Position numbers and translations under genes: made by a program
Notes under the pieces: model-generated
The model's input: the letters and a program-made list of their open reading frames with translations, nothing else
The model's database searches: none
Told to the model about the DNA's origin: nothing
From: Lingula anatina
Lineage: Eukaryota; Brachiopoda; Lingulata; Lingulida; Lingulidae
DNA length: 64,000 nucleotides
NCBI RefSeq assembly: GCF_001039355.2
Contig: NW_019775400.1
Span: forward strand, 188,841 to 252,840
Direction: 5' to 3'
Shown here: in pieces, positions 32,292-44,296 of the stretch
Layout: every line of letters begins with the position of its first letter
Numbering within the stretch: position 1 is the stretch's first letter

Positions 32292-34557
32292 TTAAGTTTT
32301 ACCCACAAAACGGAAGGCAGCATCAGCCAACGTATGAACATTATTGTGTAAGTACATACGTGTTGACGAATGGCGAAGATAGTAGTTAGACAACGTAGAA
32401 GCTTCCAGAGCAAACCATCCGGTGTATAAAATATCCTGCCTGATGATAAAGGTCGCTTCCTCATCAAAATTCGAACTTCCTCGTGCGGGAGAAGAGCGGT
32501 CTTCTAGGTGAACATATGCGGAGTTGGAGATTTTATACCGAAAGAACCAGTTCAGTTTGTCAACAGATTCGATGGACACTGTTCCCGCCACTCCGGTTAG
32601 ACCGGGACTCCAAATGTTGAAGGTTTTAGAATCGCCGTTGATAATGTAGCAGTAGTTGTTGCTATTGTAGGACAGATAATATGACTGGTAGTTTTGGGAC
32701 TGCATCCTAATGCGTGTGTGAAGATAGGGCCGAGCTGGAACTGTAAAAAGAAAGGTTAATTGTTTGAAAAGAAACCAAGCATCCCTCATTGCCTTTCATT
32801 TCAGCACTTCAAATTATTTATAATTTTAGCTTAAAACAACCACATTGGCAAAGGGCCCATAATCATGCCTTCAAAAGGAAGAATAAAATCTTATGACGGT
32901 GAACTATTGGTCATATATCTTTCCAGTAATTCTTCCCAGCAACTCTAGATCTTGATCGCCAAAAAGGGTTTCCATCCATTTAGATTCAGGACCAGATATA
33001 TTACTATGTAAGCATTCGTTTCGACAAATCTTTCATGTGCCAGAGACAGCATCTGCAGCCAACTGATGTGTTTCAGGTCTTTCTTTTTTCATTCATTCAT
33101 TCAGCTATTGGAAATTAAATGCGCATCCCAAATTCCCCAACTAAGAACTTATTCGACAACGAGGAGAGGGAGAAAATGTTCAGATCATTGCTTTTAGTTG
33201 TTGGTTTTCAAAACGGCATTAAATAAAACGATTTAATTTACAAGTTGGGGCTGTAATTTTTGAAAATTAAATCAAGGAGTACATTTTACTGGCAATAATT
33301 GATTATCAGAGAGCACTACACCCAAATAAGAATTTACGTACCTATTTTGAAAGCAGCTTCATTTTTGAAATCGCTTGTATCGGCAAAGGTGGCGACGGAC
33401 AAAAGATAGTTTCCGTGAGAAATATATTTCTCTGGATTATACGCTGCCTCAAACGCCAAATATCCGGTAAACCAGGTGCCGTATCGAATTTTGAAGGTAG
33501 CGTCCTCGTAGAAAGTTTCTGGACTGTAAGATTCTGGATCGGTTCCCCAGAGATCTACGGCGTTGGTGTCTGCGCGGTACCGGAAGAAGTGACCCGGTTT
33601 ATCGTTGGACTCGATGGAAACAGTTCCTTCCTCTCCCGTCAATCCAGGTCGTAGGATTCGGAAAGTCTTTTGGTCGTTCTGAAGGATTTTAGCTCTGTCA
33701 GAAGCGCTGGTATCGTATGAAAAGTAATATGTCGGGAAGTTCCTAGACTGGAGTTGTATATCTGTGTATGCATATGCTGGAAGATTAAAACAGGTCGTTA
33801 TTCGGGCTATATTATATGAAACACATCTCATTTGTATGGAAACAGTACTATATAAGAAGACAATAAAACATAACAGTGTTATTTATTCATGTAATAATTA
33901 AAGGATTAAGATACTTACACTTGTTAGTTATACTGCAACTTTGGGTGCTGCTGTCAAATCCATTCGCCTACAATCGACAAAAAATGTCTATAAACTATTT
34001 TAAACATATTAACTTATTTAGATTTTAATTAAAAGTTTAGTCTTTTTCTAAGTGTGATAATGATAGTAATGTAAAGATGTTGCACAGGTTCGTTTTTAAC
34101 ATTTTCCAATGTTAAAATAACGAGTGTAGACAGTGAACCGTTCATTTTTCGAAAACAATAGACTAGTATTTTAAAGATATTTAACGGCTGGTCATGGATA
34201 ACTAGTTACATAAAACTTTGAGCATAAAAGTCAACAGATTAAAATAACCTTTTCATAGTATGCGTAGCCTTCTCTGGCTTCCATGTTATTTCCTCTCTTG
34301 TCCGCAGTCCTTGAATTCAACTCGCAAACTCGAGTCTTGTTATCAGACACATCTTCAAAGTTGAAGGAGAGGCATGCCGGCTCATCAAGGCATTTCAAAG
34401 AGCACTGGAGTCTGTTATAAACGTCGTGTGTGCTGAGAACGGAATACGCGAGCCGTACGTCTTTATCGCAGTTAGCGGGACGCTGTAAAAAACTCCCTTT
34501 GCTCCACCCAACGGAAAACAAAGAACACGCAAGAAGCAGACGGAGCGTTTCTGACAT
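32292..34557 (-). CDS. Copy A: secreted PAN/apple - AbfB - AbfB protein, 413 aa
   Basis: Exons: 34249-34557, 33919-33967, 33342-33776, 32292-32740; phases 0, 1, 1 agree. Exon 1 encodes a signal peptide (MSETLRLLLACSLFSVGW) and a PAN/apple-type domain with C in NC, LQC, LKC, PAC and RVC contexts (residues about 28-103). Exon 2 is a 16-residue linker with one cysteine. Exons 3 and 4 each encode an AbfB (CBM42-like) beta-trefoil (about 120-264 and 265-413), recognisable by GLTG..GTVSIES and YEDATFKIRYGTW or EEATFIIRQ motifs. No glycosidase catalytic domain is present, so a carbohydrate-binding secreted protein is inferred. The final codons (VGKT) run past the stop position of the other copies. 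The ATG at 34557 was chosen because the upstream frame has only a GTG. Confidence 0.85.
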
Positions 34558-34606
34558 GTTGAACGAATGTGATCCCTCAGTGCCTTCCTTTGCTGATTGC
34601 ACAACG

Positions 34607-34614
34607 TTTTTATA
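34607..34614 (-). promoter_or_regulatory. TATA box of copy A
   Basis: TATAAAAA on the minus strand lies about 50 bp upstream of the ATG. The same motif, preceded by a conserved AGGTCCTGATA...ACG stretch, occurs before copies B, C and D. Confidence 0.6.
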
Positions 34615-34617
34615 AGT

Positions 34618-35139
34618 TTTTATACGTTGATTATCAGGACCTTAGTCATTAACGATGAGATTAACGGGTCCTCGCCACTTAATTTTCTACGTAAGTTCCT
34701 TTAGTCTTGCGTTTGATTACTGGCTCTATTTACATTACAGTACTGAGATTTTGCTCACAACATTTCGAAATGTATACTTTACATACTGGGTTTTGAAAGA
34801 TTAAAATAAAAAAGTTATATCATTTATCAGGAACGTAATGTAGGATTGCGCGTAAGGTTCTTTTATCAATGTAGAAGGGATCACATGTTGTTCAGTGGCC
34901 AAGAAACAATTATGTTTCTTGTATTCGGATAACTAGCTTTTGAAACAAAAACGAATAAATTGATGGAGGTGGCGTTATTGCAATGCCACATTATACAGTA
35001 TAGAACTGTTAGACCTTCCATGACAAGCTTTTTGGAACCCTGTGTATGTATTATATACGGACAAGACGAAAAGAGAAGTAAAAAACGTACCAAAAGTGGA
35101 TGTTAGATTATGTCATCTAATAAAAAGCTAACAGAGTAT
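34618..35139. other. Intergenic part of block A upstream of copy A
   Basis: This is the upstream flank of copy A. It is almost identical to 39540-40069 in block B and partly conserved upstream of copies C and D. No gene is visible. Confidence 0.5.
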
Positions 35140-35504
35140 TTTTCTGGACGCAGCTACACAATTATTAGAAGTGGTAGTGGGAAGTAGTGCCAGTGCCAAC
35201 CTAGATGGCGCTGTTGATATAGGGATCTCGGGACAGTGTACTTACGTCCCTGCGTCACCCAAATTTACTGTTTACAACATGGCCGGTGTCATGTGGACTT
35301 TTCATCCCCTATCACTTTCGCAACAACTAAGGTACTCATAATTATGCTAAGAAAGTATAGAGCGCCACATTTTGTTTCCTGATACACATAAACCCGAATT
35401 GTGTCCTTAAATGCTTTTCTTATATCGTCCACTTAAGTTGCGGTCGCTATGGCCTGGGTTCTAATTTCGCTTGCAAAAAATTTTAATAAATCAAGTTGAA
35501 CCAN
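35140..35504 (+). repeat. Block M: recurring block with first-exon-like ORF
   Basis: Four copies are seen: here, 40070-40424 (plus), about 44115-44296 (minus, truncated) and about 49860-50230 (minus). Here ATG at 35279 sits in a good context (ACAACATGG) and opens 17 codons (MAGVMWTFHPLSLSQQL) plus two bases, ending at a plausible donor AG|GTACTC (35331/35332). It could be a relic first exon or promoter of an unknown gene. Confidence 0.45.
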
Positions 35505-35505
35505 C
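35505..35505. other. Assembly gap marker (N) between blocks A and B
   Basis: To the left of this base the sequence matches 40424 onward-type block ends; to the right it matches the start of block A (31208). It is therefore the join of two tandem or allelic copies, with an unknown true gap length. Confidence 0.9.
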
Positions 35506-36389
35506 ACCCACGCGTTATGCACACGGAGAAGGCAAATGTGGCTTGAAGACAAAAAGGGGGAGGGGAGTTATGCTTAAAGTACGCTTGCCCCCTAAGAAAA
35601 GACCTTTGCAATAGCATTATCAATGTTGAATTATTTTGTGCCGCTGTTAACCTATGTCGTTCAGAAAAGATTTTTCGACAGTCCAGTCAACAATCGCGCT
35701 TTAAGTCAAGTGCTACAGCCTGCAAGCCCTTGATATGGTGGCTGCTTCGCGACATCGTAATATCGCATCGTGCTATCGTGGTATCGCATCGTGCTATTTA
35801 AAAAAAAGTTTGCCTGATTTTATTGATCATGTACTTGAACGTTTTAATGCTATTTAGTATTTATTTGATTATTATTATTAGTATTTATTATTATTTGAAA
35901 AAAAAACTCAAGTGTGCTGAATGTGAAGATGAGCTATTCTAAAATTTTGATCGCGTTCTGAGGCGCGTTCATATCCCTTAAATGAAAAGGTTGTCCATGC
36001 GCTCAAAATTAAATGAATACAATTGCCGAAAAAAAAAACGTTATCGAGATAAAAATTTATTAAATAATCGTGTTATGCGAGCTCCTGCTCCTCGTATGAT
36101 TAAGCCTCGGCGCCAGATACCTGATATCATAAACGGAGAAATCCCTGTCAAGAAAAAAAACGCAGATAGTTCAAAGATATAAATTTAATTCTTCCAAGTA
36201 GTTACATGCAATTTATCTGATTCTACGATCACATTTTGCGGCTGTACACCCCTACGTTAATATTAATATCTTCACTTACGACGCCATGGTATCTTTGCAC
36301 TGTTCCGAAAAATGTAACAATTGTACATAATTTACTATACTAGCACTTAGCTCAAACATCGCAGAGAAATACAATGAAACTTTTTAAAA

Positions 36390-36572
36390 ATGTCTCCATT
36401 TTATAATGACAATGTTTCCCAATTCTTCATTGAACTCAAAGATATATTTAAGTTTAGATTTTATACAGGTGTAATTGGTCATTCCTTTGCTTGGAAATCG
36501 TCGAAGTCCAGACGTGGTTCTTTCTCGTATCCATTTACACAAACTGCTTTGAATGAAACGGGAGTATTATAG
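36390..36572 (+). other. Short ORF with ATG, 60 codons; function unknown
   Basis: It starts MSPFYNDNVSQFF and ends SYPFTQTALNETGVL. The second half (VIGHS..AWKSSKSRRGSFSYP) is also open in block A at about 31971-32090. In block A the first half is missing, and a TACAG acceptor-like site directly precedes the shared part. The family is not recognised. Confidence 0.25.
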
Positions 36573-36801
36573 ACACGGCACTAATAAATAGTTGATTTGA
36601 TATCATGACGGGCAGTGAAACTTCTCATTCAGTTACATTTAGAGTACAAATTATGATATCATCCAAAATGTGTTGAACTTTGGTGTTAGGCCCGTCTACG
36701 TTGTTACACTTAAAAGCATACAGATCTTGACGGATCTTTTAATAATGAAACAGTTAACAGCCATAGTGGTCTTTTTCCGCATACCATATCATTGGCCTTA
36801 A

Positions 36802-37103
36802 GTTTTACCCACAAAACGGAAGGCAGCAGAAGCCGACGTATGAACATTATTCTGTAAGTACATACGATGTGACGAATGGCGAAGATAGTAGTTAGACAAC
36901 GTAGAAGCTTCCAGAGCAAACCATATTAAATATCCTGCCTGATGATAAAGGTCGCTTCCTCATCAAAATTCGAACTTCCTCGTGCGGGAGAAGAGCGGTC
37001 TTCTAGGTTAACATATGCGTAGTTGGAAGTTTTATACCGAAAGAACCAGTTCAGTTTGTCAACAGATTCGATGGACACTGTTCCCGCCACTCCGGTTAGA
37101 CCG
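36802..37103 (-). pseudogene. B': truncated second-AbfB exon
   Basis: It matches copy A exon 4 from the GLTGVAGT motif to the end. The first third is missing: 37104 onward is the repeat flank also found at 46996. A small deletion after RQDI creates an early stop. It keeps the LRH-SSH-RMYLH segment. It is a duplication-breakpoint relic rather than a working exon. Confidence 0.85.
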
Positions 37104-37403
37104 CATATTAGACAGACAATATCACTGAAAGTTTTACGTATTATTTTAAAGAGAAGAAACCACAATATACAAATCAGGTCTTCAATCACACCAATCGAGT
37201 AAGATGTCGGATAGTCACTCGTTGAAAACCCATATCTTGTGAAAACGACATTAAAGGAAACGGTGATTTAATTATCAGGTCTGTCTGCAGTATGATCAAG
37301 ATACATCAGATAACCTGAACGTCGGAGATGATACCCGAATATTAAGTCTCAGCCTCCAGACAAACCACCCGTTGTGCCGAAAGTTAATGGGGAATATTCG
37401 TAC
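37104..37403. repeat. Flank downstream of copy B, LINE-derived and shared with C and D
   Basis: Matches 41270-41560 and 46996-47298. It begins with CGCATATTAGACAGACAATA, which at 51180 is part of a LINE relic, and ends with the ACCACCCGTTGTG.CGAAAGTTAA segment next to exon 4. Confidence 0.6.
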
Positions 37404-39479
37404 CTAAACAAACCGGTAGGCAGCATCATCCAACGTATGAACATTATGGTGTAGGTACATACGATACCATGTATGGCGAAGATAGTAGTTAGACATCGTA
37501 GAAGCTTCCAGAGCAAACCAACCGATGTATGAAATATCCTGCCTGATGATAAAGGTCGCCTCCTCATCAAAATTCGAACTGCCTTGTGCTGGGGATGGTC
37601 GGTACTCAAGATTGGTATAGGCCGAGTTAGAGATCTTGTACCGAAAGAACCAATGAGGCTTGTCAACAGATTCGATGGACACCGTTCCCGCCACTCCGGT
37701 TAGACCGGGACTCCAAATGTTGAAGGTTTTGGAATCACCGTTGATAATGTAGCAGTAGTTGTTGTCATCGTAGGACAGATAATGTGACTGGTGGTCTTGA
37801 GACTGTATTCTAACGCCTGTGTAAAGATAGGTTGGAGCTGGAACTGTAAAAGGAAAGGTTAACTTTTAGAAAAGAAACTAAGCAAGTGTCCCTTATTCCC
37901 TTTCATGTCAGTACTTTCGACTATTTATAATTTTAGCCTCAAAAGAACTCCATTTGTTACGGGTTCATAATCATGCCTTCAAAAGGAATTCTAGAATGAA
38001 ATGTAATGACGGTTAACCAATGGTCATAATATAACTTTTTTTCAGTTGTTCTTGCCAGAAAGAGTTTCCATCCAAGGAGAGGGAGACAATGTTCAGATCA
38101 TTGGCTTCAGTTATTTAATTTGAAAACAATGATAAATAAAACTTGACTTAATCTATAAGTCGGAGTTGCAATTTTTGTAAATGTAAATTAAAATTAGGAA
38201 AACGTTTTACTGTCAATGATTAGTTAATAAAGACCACTTCCCCTTAATAAATTTTTACATACCTATTTTGAAAGCAGCGTTATTTTTGAAACCGCTTGTA
38301 TCGGCAAAGGTGGCGACAGACAAAAGATAGTTTCCGTGAGAAATATATTTCCCTGGATTATACGCTGCCTCAAAAGCCAAATATCCGGTAAACCAGGTGC
38401 CATATCGAATTTTGAAGGTAGCGTCCTCGTAGAAAGTTTCTGGACTGTAAGATTCTGGATCGGTTCCCCAGAGATCTACGGCGTTGGTGTCTGCGCGGTA
38501 CCGGAAGAAGTGACCCGGTTTATCGTTGGACTCGATGGAAACAGTTCCTTCCTCTCCCGTCAATCCAGGTCGTAGGATTCGGAAAGTCTTTCTGTCGTCC
38601 AGAAGGATTTTAGCTCTGTCAGAAGCGCTGGTATCGTATGAAAAGTAATATGTCGGGAAATTCCTAGACTGGAGTTGTATATTTGTGTATACATATGCTG
38701 GAAGATTAAAACAGGTCGTTATTCGGGCTATATTATATGAAACACATCTCATTTGTATGGAGACAGTTCTATAGAAGAAGACAATAAAACATGACAGTGT
38801 TATTTATTCATGTAATAATTATAGGATTAAGCTACTTACACTTGTTAGTTATACTGCAACTTTGGGTGCTGCTTTCAAATCCATTTGCCTACAATCGACA
38901 AAAAATGGTTATAAACTATTTTAAACATATTAACTTATTTAGATTTTAATTAAAAGTTTAGTCTTTTTCTAAGTGTGATAAAGATAGTAATGTAAAGATG
39001 TTGCACAGGTCCGTTTTTAACGTTTTCCAATGTTAAAATAACGAGTGTAGACAGTGAACCGTTCATTTTTCGAAAACAATAGACTAGTATTTTAAAGATA
39101 TTTTAACGGCTGGTCATGGATAACTAGTTACATAAAACTTTGAGCATAAAAGCCAACAGATTAAAATAACCTTTTCATAGTATGCGTAGCCTTCTCTGGC
39201 TTCCATGTTATTTCCTCTCTTGTCCGCAGTCCTTGAATTCAGCTCGCAAACTCGAGTCTTGTTATCAGACACATCTTCAAAGTTGAAGGAGAGGCATGCC
39301 GGCTCATCAAGGCATTTCAAAGAGCACTGGAGTCTGTTATAAACGTCGTGTGTGCTGAGAACGGAATACGCGAGCCGTACGTCTTTTTCGCAGTTAGCGG
39401 GACGCTGTAAAAAACTCCCTTTGCTCCACCCAACGGAAAACAAAGAACACGCAAGAAGCAGACGGAGCGTTTCTGACAT
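37404..39479 (-). CDS. Copy B: secreted PAN/apple - AbfB - AbfB protein, 410 aa
   Basis: Exons: 39171-39479, 38840-38888, 38263-38697, 37404-37843; all joins are in phase. Exons 1-3 are almost identical to copy A; among the changes are D to E after NC in the PAN domain and D to E in the linker. Exon 4 is instead of the C/D type, with KPHWFF and EYRPSPAQGSS where A has KLNWFF and EDRSSPARGSS. The stop follows RFV directly. The variable site in the last AbfB reads LRH-TWY-RMYLH. A TATA box lies at 39529-39536. The chimeric make-up suggests recombination in intron 3. Confidence 0.85.
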
Positions 39480-39528
39480 GTTGAACGAATGTGATCCCTC
39501 AGTGCCTTCCTTTGCTGATTGCACAACG

Positions 39529-39536
39529 TTTTTATA
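39529..39536 (-). promoter_or_regulatory. TATA box of copy B
   Basis: TATAAAAA on the minus strand, in the same position and context as in copy A. Confidence 0.6.
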
Positions 39537-40424
39537 AGTTTTTATACGTTGATTATCAGGACCTTAGTCATTAACGATGAGATTAACGGGTCCTCGCCAC
39601 ATAATTTTCTACGTAAGTTCCTTTAGTCTTGCGTTTGATTACTGGCTCTATTTACATTACAGTACTGAGATTTTGCTCACAACATTTCGAAATGTATACT
39701 TTACATACTGGGTTTTGAAAGATTAAAATAAAAAAGTTATATCATTTATCAGGAACGTAATGTAGGATTGCGCGTAAGGTTCTTTTATCAATGTAGAAGG
39801 GATCACATGTTGTTCAGTGGCCAAGAAACAATTATGTTTCTTGTATTCGGATAACTAGCTTTTGAAACAAAAACGAATAAATTGATGGAGGTGGCGTTAT
39901 TGCAATGCCACATTATACAGTATAGAACTGTTAGACCTTCCAAGACAAGCTTTTTGGAACCCTGTGTATGTATTATATACGGACAAGAAGAAAAGAGAAG
40001 TAAAAAACGTACCAAAAGTGGATGTTAGATTATGTCATCTAATAAAAAGCTAACAGAGTATTTTTCTGGACGCAGCTACACAATTATTAGAAGTGGTAGT
40101 GGGAAGTAGTGCCAGTGCCAACCTAGATGGCGCTGTTGATATAGGGATCTCGGGACAGTGTACTTACGTCCCTGCGTCACCCAAATTTACTGTTTACAAC
40201 ATGGCCGGTGTCATGTGGACTTTTCATCCCCTATCACTTTCGCAACAACTAAGGTACTCATAATTATGCTAAGAAAGTATAGAGCGCCACATTTTGTTTC
40301 CTGATACACATAAACCCGAATTGTGTCCTTAAATGCTTTTCTTATATCGTCCACTTAAGTTGCGGTCGCTATGGCCTGGGTTCTAATTTCGCTTGCAAAA
40401 AATTTTAATAAATCAAGTTGAACC

Positions 40425-41348
40425 AAGTATTCGTTTTTAATCATAATCATAATGTACTTATTTTAAAGCCGCTACACTGTGACAATGGCCAACCGACTAC
40501 ATTAGCAAGCAAAATAGGCCTATGTATTATCATCAATCAATTTACATCGTTATCTATAGATAACTGCCTGGTTGTCATTGGCCTACCAATTAAAAAATCG
40601 AAAAAAAAAATCGATATGTTATTACCCAATATAAAAGGTCACCATTATTAATAACAGTGTTAAGTACAGACTAGTCGATAAACGGTAGCTCTAAAAACTG
40701 AAAACTACAATAACCCATTTAACAGACAAATAAGTAAACTGTTTTGTTGAAAAGCGAGAAATGTCCATTAAAAGACAATGCAGCAATATTTGCAGACGAT
40801 ACTCAAATTTGCCTTTCGAGTCATGGCGTTGTTGGTAGCATTGCTGTGAATTTGATGTAGGCTTGTTATCACGAGATCCATTTTTAGATGATAAAAACAT
40901 GCTGGCATGAACTGGTGGCAAGACTTTTTATGCATATGTCAACAAGCCGACTGCGGTCATTAAAAGCAACCTCCACGCGCACTAAGAATAGTTTTTATCC
41001 ATCAGCAGTACATATTTTTAATGAACAAAATGTATTTTAATAATTCCACTGTATCACATTTTATCGACAGATCATACCAATTTTCATTTTATATTTGTAT
41101 AAATATGACAATGAATTATTATTATTATTATTATTATTATTTGGTCTAAGTCAAAATCAATTGTACAAACTGCAACTAGTCCAAAGCTTGACAGCCAGGT
41201 TTGTTCCCAAAATGACAAGTGATAGTTGACAATACATAACACTGTCTTAAAAGCACTTAACATCTCGCATATTAGACAGAAAATATCATTCTAAGTTTTA
41301 TGTATTATTTTAAAGAGAAAAAACACAATATACAAATCAGGTCTTCAA
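40425..41348 (+). mobile_element. Degenerate LINE (non-LTR) reverse-transcriptase relic L1
   Basis: The plus strand reads AAIFADDTQICLSSH around 40780-40825, the catalytic FADDT motif of LINE reverse transcriptases. Near 41141 it reads GLSQNQLYKLQL, the C-terminal RT segment. Stops and frameshifts are frequent. An (ATT)n run (41117-41142) sits inside. Similar relics lie at 46640-47075 and 50640-51480. The upstream part (40425-40740) recurs at 46400-46640 and 50400-50640. Confidence 0.65.
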
Positions 41349-41564
41349 ACACCAATCGAGTAAGATGCCGGCGAGTCGCTCATTGAAAACAGATGTCTTG
41401 TGAAAACGATATTTAAGAGTACAACAATTTTAATCATCAGGTCTGTGGCATGATCAAGATACATCAGATAACCTGAACGTCGGAGATAATACCGGAATAT
41501 TAAGTCTCAATCTCAAGAGCAAACCATCCGTTGTGGCGAAAGTTAAAATCGAGAATATTCGTAC

Positions 41565-43594
41565 CTAAACAAAACGATACGCAGCATCAGCCGACGTATG
41601 AACATTATGGTGTAGGTACATACGATATCCCGTGTGGCGAAGATAGTAGTTAGACATCGTAGAAGCTTCCAGAGCAAACCATCCGCTGTATAAAATATCC
41701 TGCCTGATGATAAAGGTCGCTTCCTCATCAAAATTCGAACTTCCTTGTGCTGGGGATGGTCGGTATTCAAGATTGGTGTAGGCCGAGTTAGAGATCTTGT
41801 ACCGAAAGAACCAATGAGGCTTGTCAACAGATTCGATGGACACCGTTCCCGCCACTCCGGTTAGACCGGGACTCCAAATGTTGAAGGTTTTGGAATCACC
41901 GCTAATAATGTAGCAGTAGTTGTTTCCATCGTAGGACAGATAATGTGACTGGTAGTTTTGGGACTGCATTCTAATGCCTGTGTAAAGATAGGTCGGAGCT
42001 GGAACTGTAAAAGGAAAAGCTAACTTTTAGGAAAGAAACTAAGCAAGTGTCCCTCATTCCCTTTCATTTCATCACTGTCGACTTTTTATAATTTTAGCCT
42101 AAAAAGAATCATGCCTTCAAAAGGAATTCAAGAATAAAATGTGTTGACGGTAAACCATTGGTCATAATATATCTTATCATTCCCCGATTGATTATTTCGA
42201 AAGCTAGGCGAAGGAGAAAATGTTCAAAATTATGGCTTCGGTTGTTTATTTTGAAAACACTGCTAAAAAAACTTGATTTAATCTATTATTTCGGGTTGTA
42301 ATTTTTGTAAATCTTAATTAGGAATACGTTTTAACATCAGTGATTAGTTAATAAAGACCACTTCACCTTAACAAATATTTACATACCTATTTTGAAAGCA
42401 GCGTTATTTTTGAAACCGCTTGTATCGGCAAAGGTGGCGACAGACAAAAGATAGTTTCCGTGAGAAATATATTTCTCTGGATTATACGCTGCCTCAAACC
42501 CCAAATACCCGGTAAACCAGGTGCCATATCGAATTTTGAAGGTAGCGTCCTCGTAGAAAGTTTCTGGACTGTAAGATGCTGGATCGGTTCCCCAGAGATC
42601 TACGGCGTTGGTGTCTGCGCGGTACCGAAAGAAGTGACCTGGTTTATCGTTGGACTCGATGGAAACAGTTCCTTCCTCTCCCGTCAATCCAGGTCGTAGG
42701 AGTCTGAAAGTCTTTCTGTCGTCCAGAAGAATTTTAGCTCTGTCAGAAGCGCTGGTATCGTATGAAAAGTAATATGTCGGGAAGTTCCTAGACTGGAGTT
42801 GTATATTTGTGTATACATATGCTGGAAGATTAAAACAGGTCGTTATTCGGGATATATATTACATAAGAAACGTCTTATTTGTATGGAGACAGTTCAATAT
42901 AAGAAGACGATAAAACATGAAAAAGTTTCTTATACATGTAATAATTATAGGATTAAGCTACTTACACTTGTCAGTAATACTGCAACTTTGGATGCCTTTG
43001 CCAAATCCATCTGCCTACAATCGACAAAAGATTGGCTATAAACTATTTAAATGCATATCAACTCGTTGAGATTTTAATAAAAGATGGTCTCCATGCATCT
43101 CTTAGCGTTATAACGATAGTAATGTAAAGATGTTTAACTCATTCGTTTTCATTTTTCCGATCGAGTATAGAAAGTGAACTGTCGATTTCCAAAAACAGTA
43201 GACAAGAGAATATCTAAGATATTTGAATGACTGGATAACTTGTTATATAAATCATTGAATATTAATGTCAAAGAATTTAAATAACCTTTTCATAGTATGC
43301 GTAGCCTTCCTTCGCTTCCATATTATTTCCTCTCTTGTCCACAATCCTTGAATTCAACTCGCAAATTCGAGTCTTGTTATCAGACACATCTTCAAAGTTG
43401 AAGGAGAGGCATGCCGGATCCTCAAGGCATTTCAAGTAGCACTGGAGTCTGTTATAAACGTCGTGTGTGCTGAGAACGGAATACGCGAGCCGTACGTCTT
43501 TATCGCAGTTAGGAGGACGCTGCAAAAAACTCACTGTGCCCCACCCAACGGAAAAGAAAGAACACACGAGAATCAGACGGAGCGTTTCAGACAT
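41565..43594 (-). CDS. Copy C: secreted PAN/apple - AbfB - AbfB protein, 410 aa
   Basis: Exons: 43286-43594, 42966-43014, 42387-42821, 41565-42004; all joins are in phase. The signal peptide is MSETLRLILVCSFFSVGW. The PAN domain has the same cysteine pattern, with NCDKD and KCLEDPAC. The linker reads ADGFGKGIQSCSITDK, different from A and B and shared with D. AbfB1 has DPASYSP where A and B have DPESYSP. AbfB2 has the KPHWFF/EYRPSPAQGSS form and the variable site LRH-TGY-RMYLH. A TATA box lies at 43649-43656. Secretion and sugar binding are inferred from the domains. Confidence 0.85.
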
Positions 43595-43648
43595 GTTGAA
43601 TGAAGGTGATCCGCCAATGCCTTTCTTTGCCGATTGCGCGCTGCGACG

Positions 43649-43656
43649 TTTTTATA
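43649..43656 (-). promoter_or_regulatory. TATA box of copy C
   Basis: TATAAAAA on the minus strand, about 55 bp before the ATG and followed upstream by the conserved CCTGATA stretch. Confidence 0.6.
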
Positions 43657-44114
43657 CGTATCAGGACCTTAGTCATAAACGATAAGATTAACAGATCCCC
43701 GCCACTTTATTTTTCATTTAAGATTCGTTTAGTCTTGCGTTTGATTATTGGCTCTGTTCATAAAGCAGTATTGAGATTTCTCTCACAATATTTTTATGAG
43801 TATACTTTACCTATATTGGGTTTTAATAGCTTAAATTCGAAACTTTTCTTGTTTTTTGAAGGACGTAAAACAGCATTGCACATAATGTCCCTTTATCGAT
43901 ATAGAAGGGATCACAATGGCAAAGAAACAATTATGTTTCTTGTATTCGGATAATTAGCTTTTGAAACCTTAACAAATAAAAAAAAGTAGTCGATTGGCCA
44001 TTGTCACAGTAAAGCGGCTACCAAATAAATCAGTAACCTTTTGACATGGTAAAACGGGCGAGGACGGATAAAAAGGAAACGTATATTTGGATAAAGACTA
44101 CAACAAAAATTCGA

Positions 44115-44296
44115 TTTAACTTCAAGCGAAAATAGGACCCAGGCCATAGAGACCGCAACTTAATTGGACGATATAAGAAAAGCATTTAAGGACACGGGTT
44201 TATTTCAGTCAGGAAACAAAATTTGGCGCTCTTTACTTTCTTATCATTATTATGAGTACTTAAGTTGTTGCGAAAGTGATAGGGGTTGAAAAGTCC
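44115..44296 (-). repeat. Block M, inverted and truncated copy
   Basis: Reverse-oriented match to 35331-35480. It is cut at 44296 by the start of an R1 element, so the first-exon-like ATG is missing. Confidence 0.6.

Larger units (their letters stand above)
31208..35504. repeat. Segmental duplication, block A
   Basis: This block carries gene A and matches block B (35506-40424). The 31.2-32.3 kb and 33.3-35.5 kb parts are near-identical to B. The stretch containing exon 4 and intron 3 (about 32.3-33.3 kb) is divergent. The block ends at an N. Confidence 0.85.
35506..40424. repeat. Segmental duplication, block B
   Basis: Near-identical to block A over most of its length. Differences are an extra segment of about 235 bp (36225-36460) and an additional segment (37104-37850) carrying a different exon 4. 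Confidence 0.85.

Noticed and set aside
34558-34602. N-terminal extension of copy A starting at a GTG
   Set aside because: There is no ATG; the conserved ATG at 34557 is followed directly by a good signal peptide in copies A-D.
42460-42699. Plus-strand ORFs over exon 3 in copies A-E
   Set aside because: They are antisense shadows of the conserved AbfB exon; they recur in each copy only because the exon itself is conserved.
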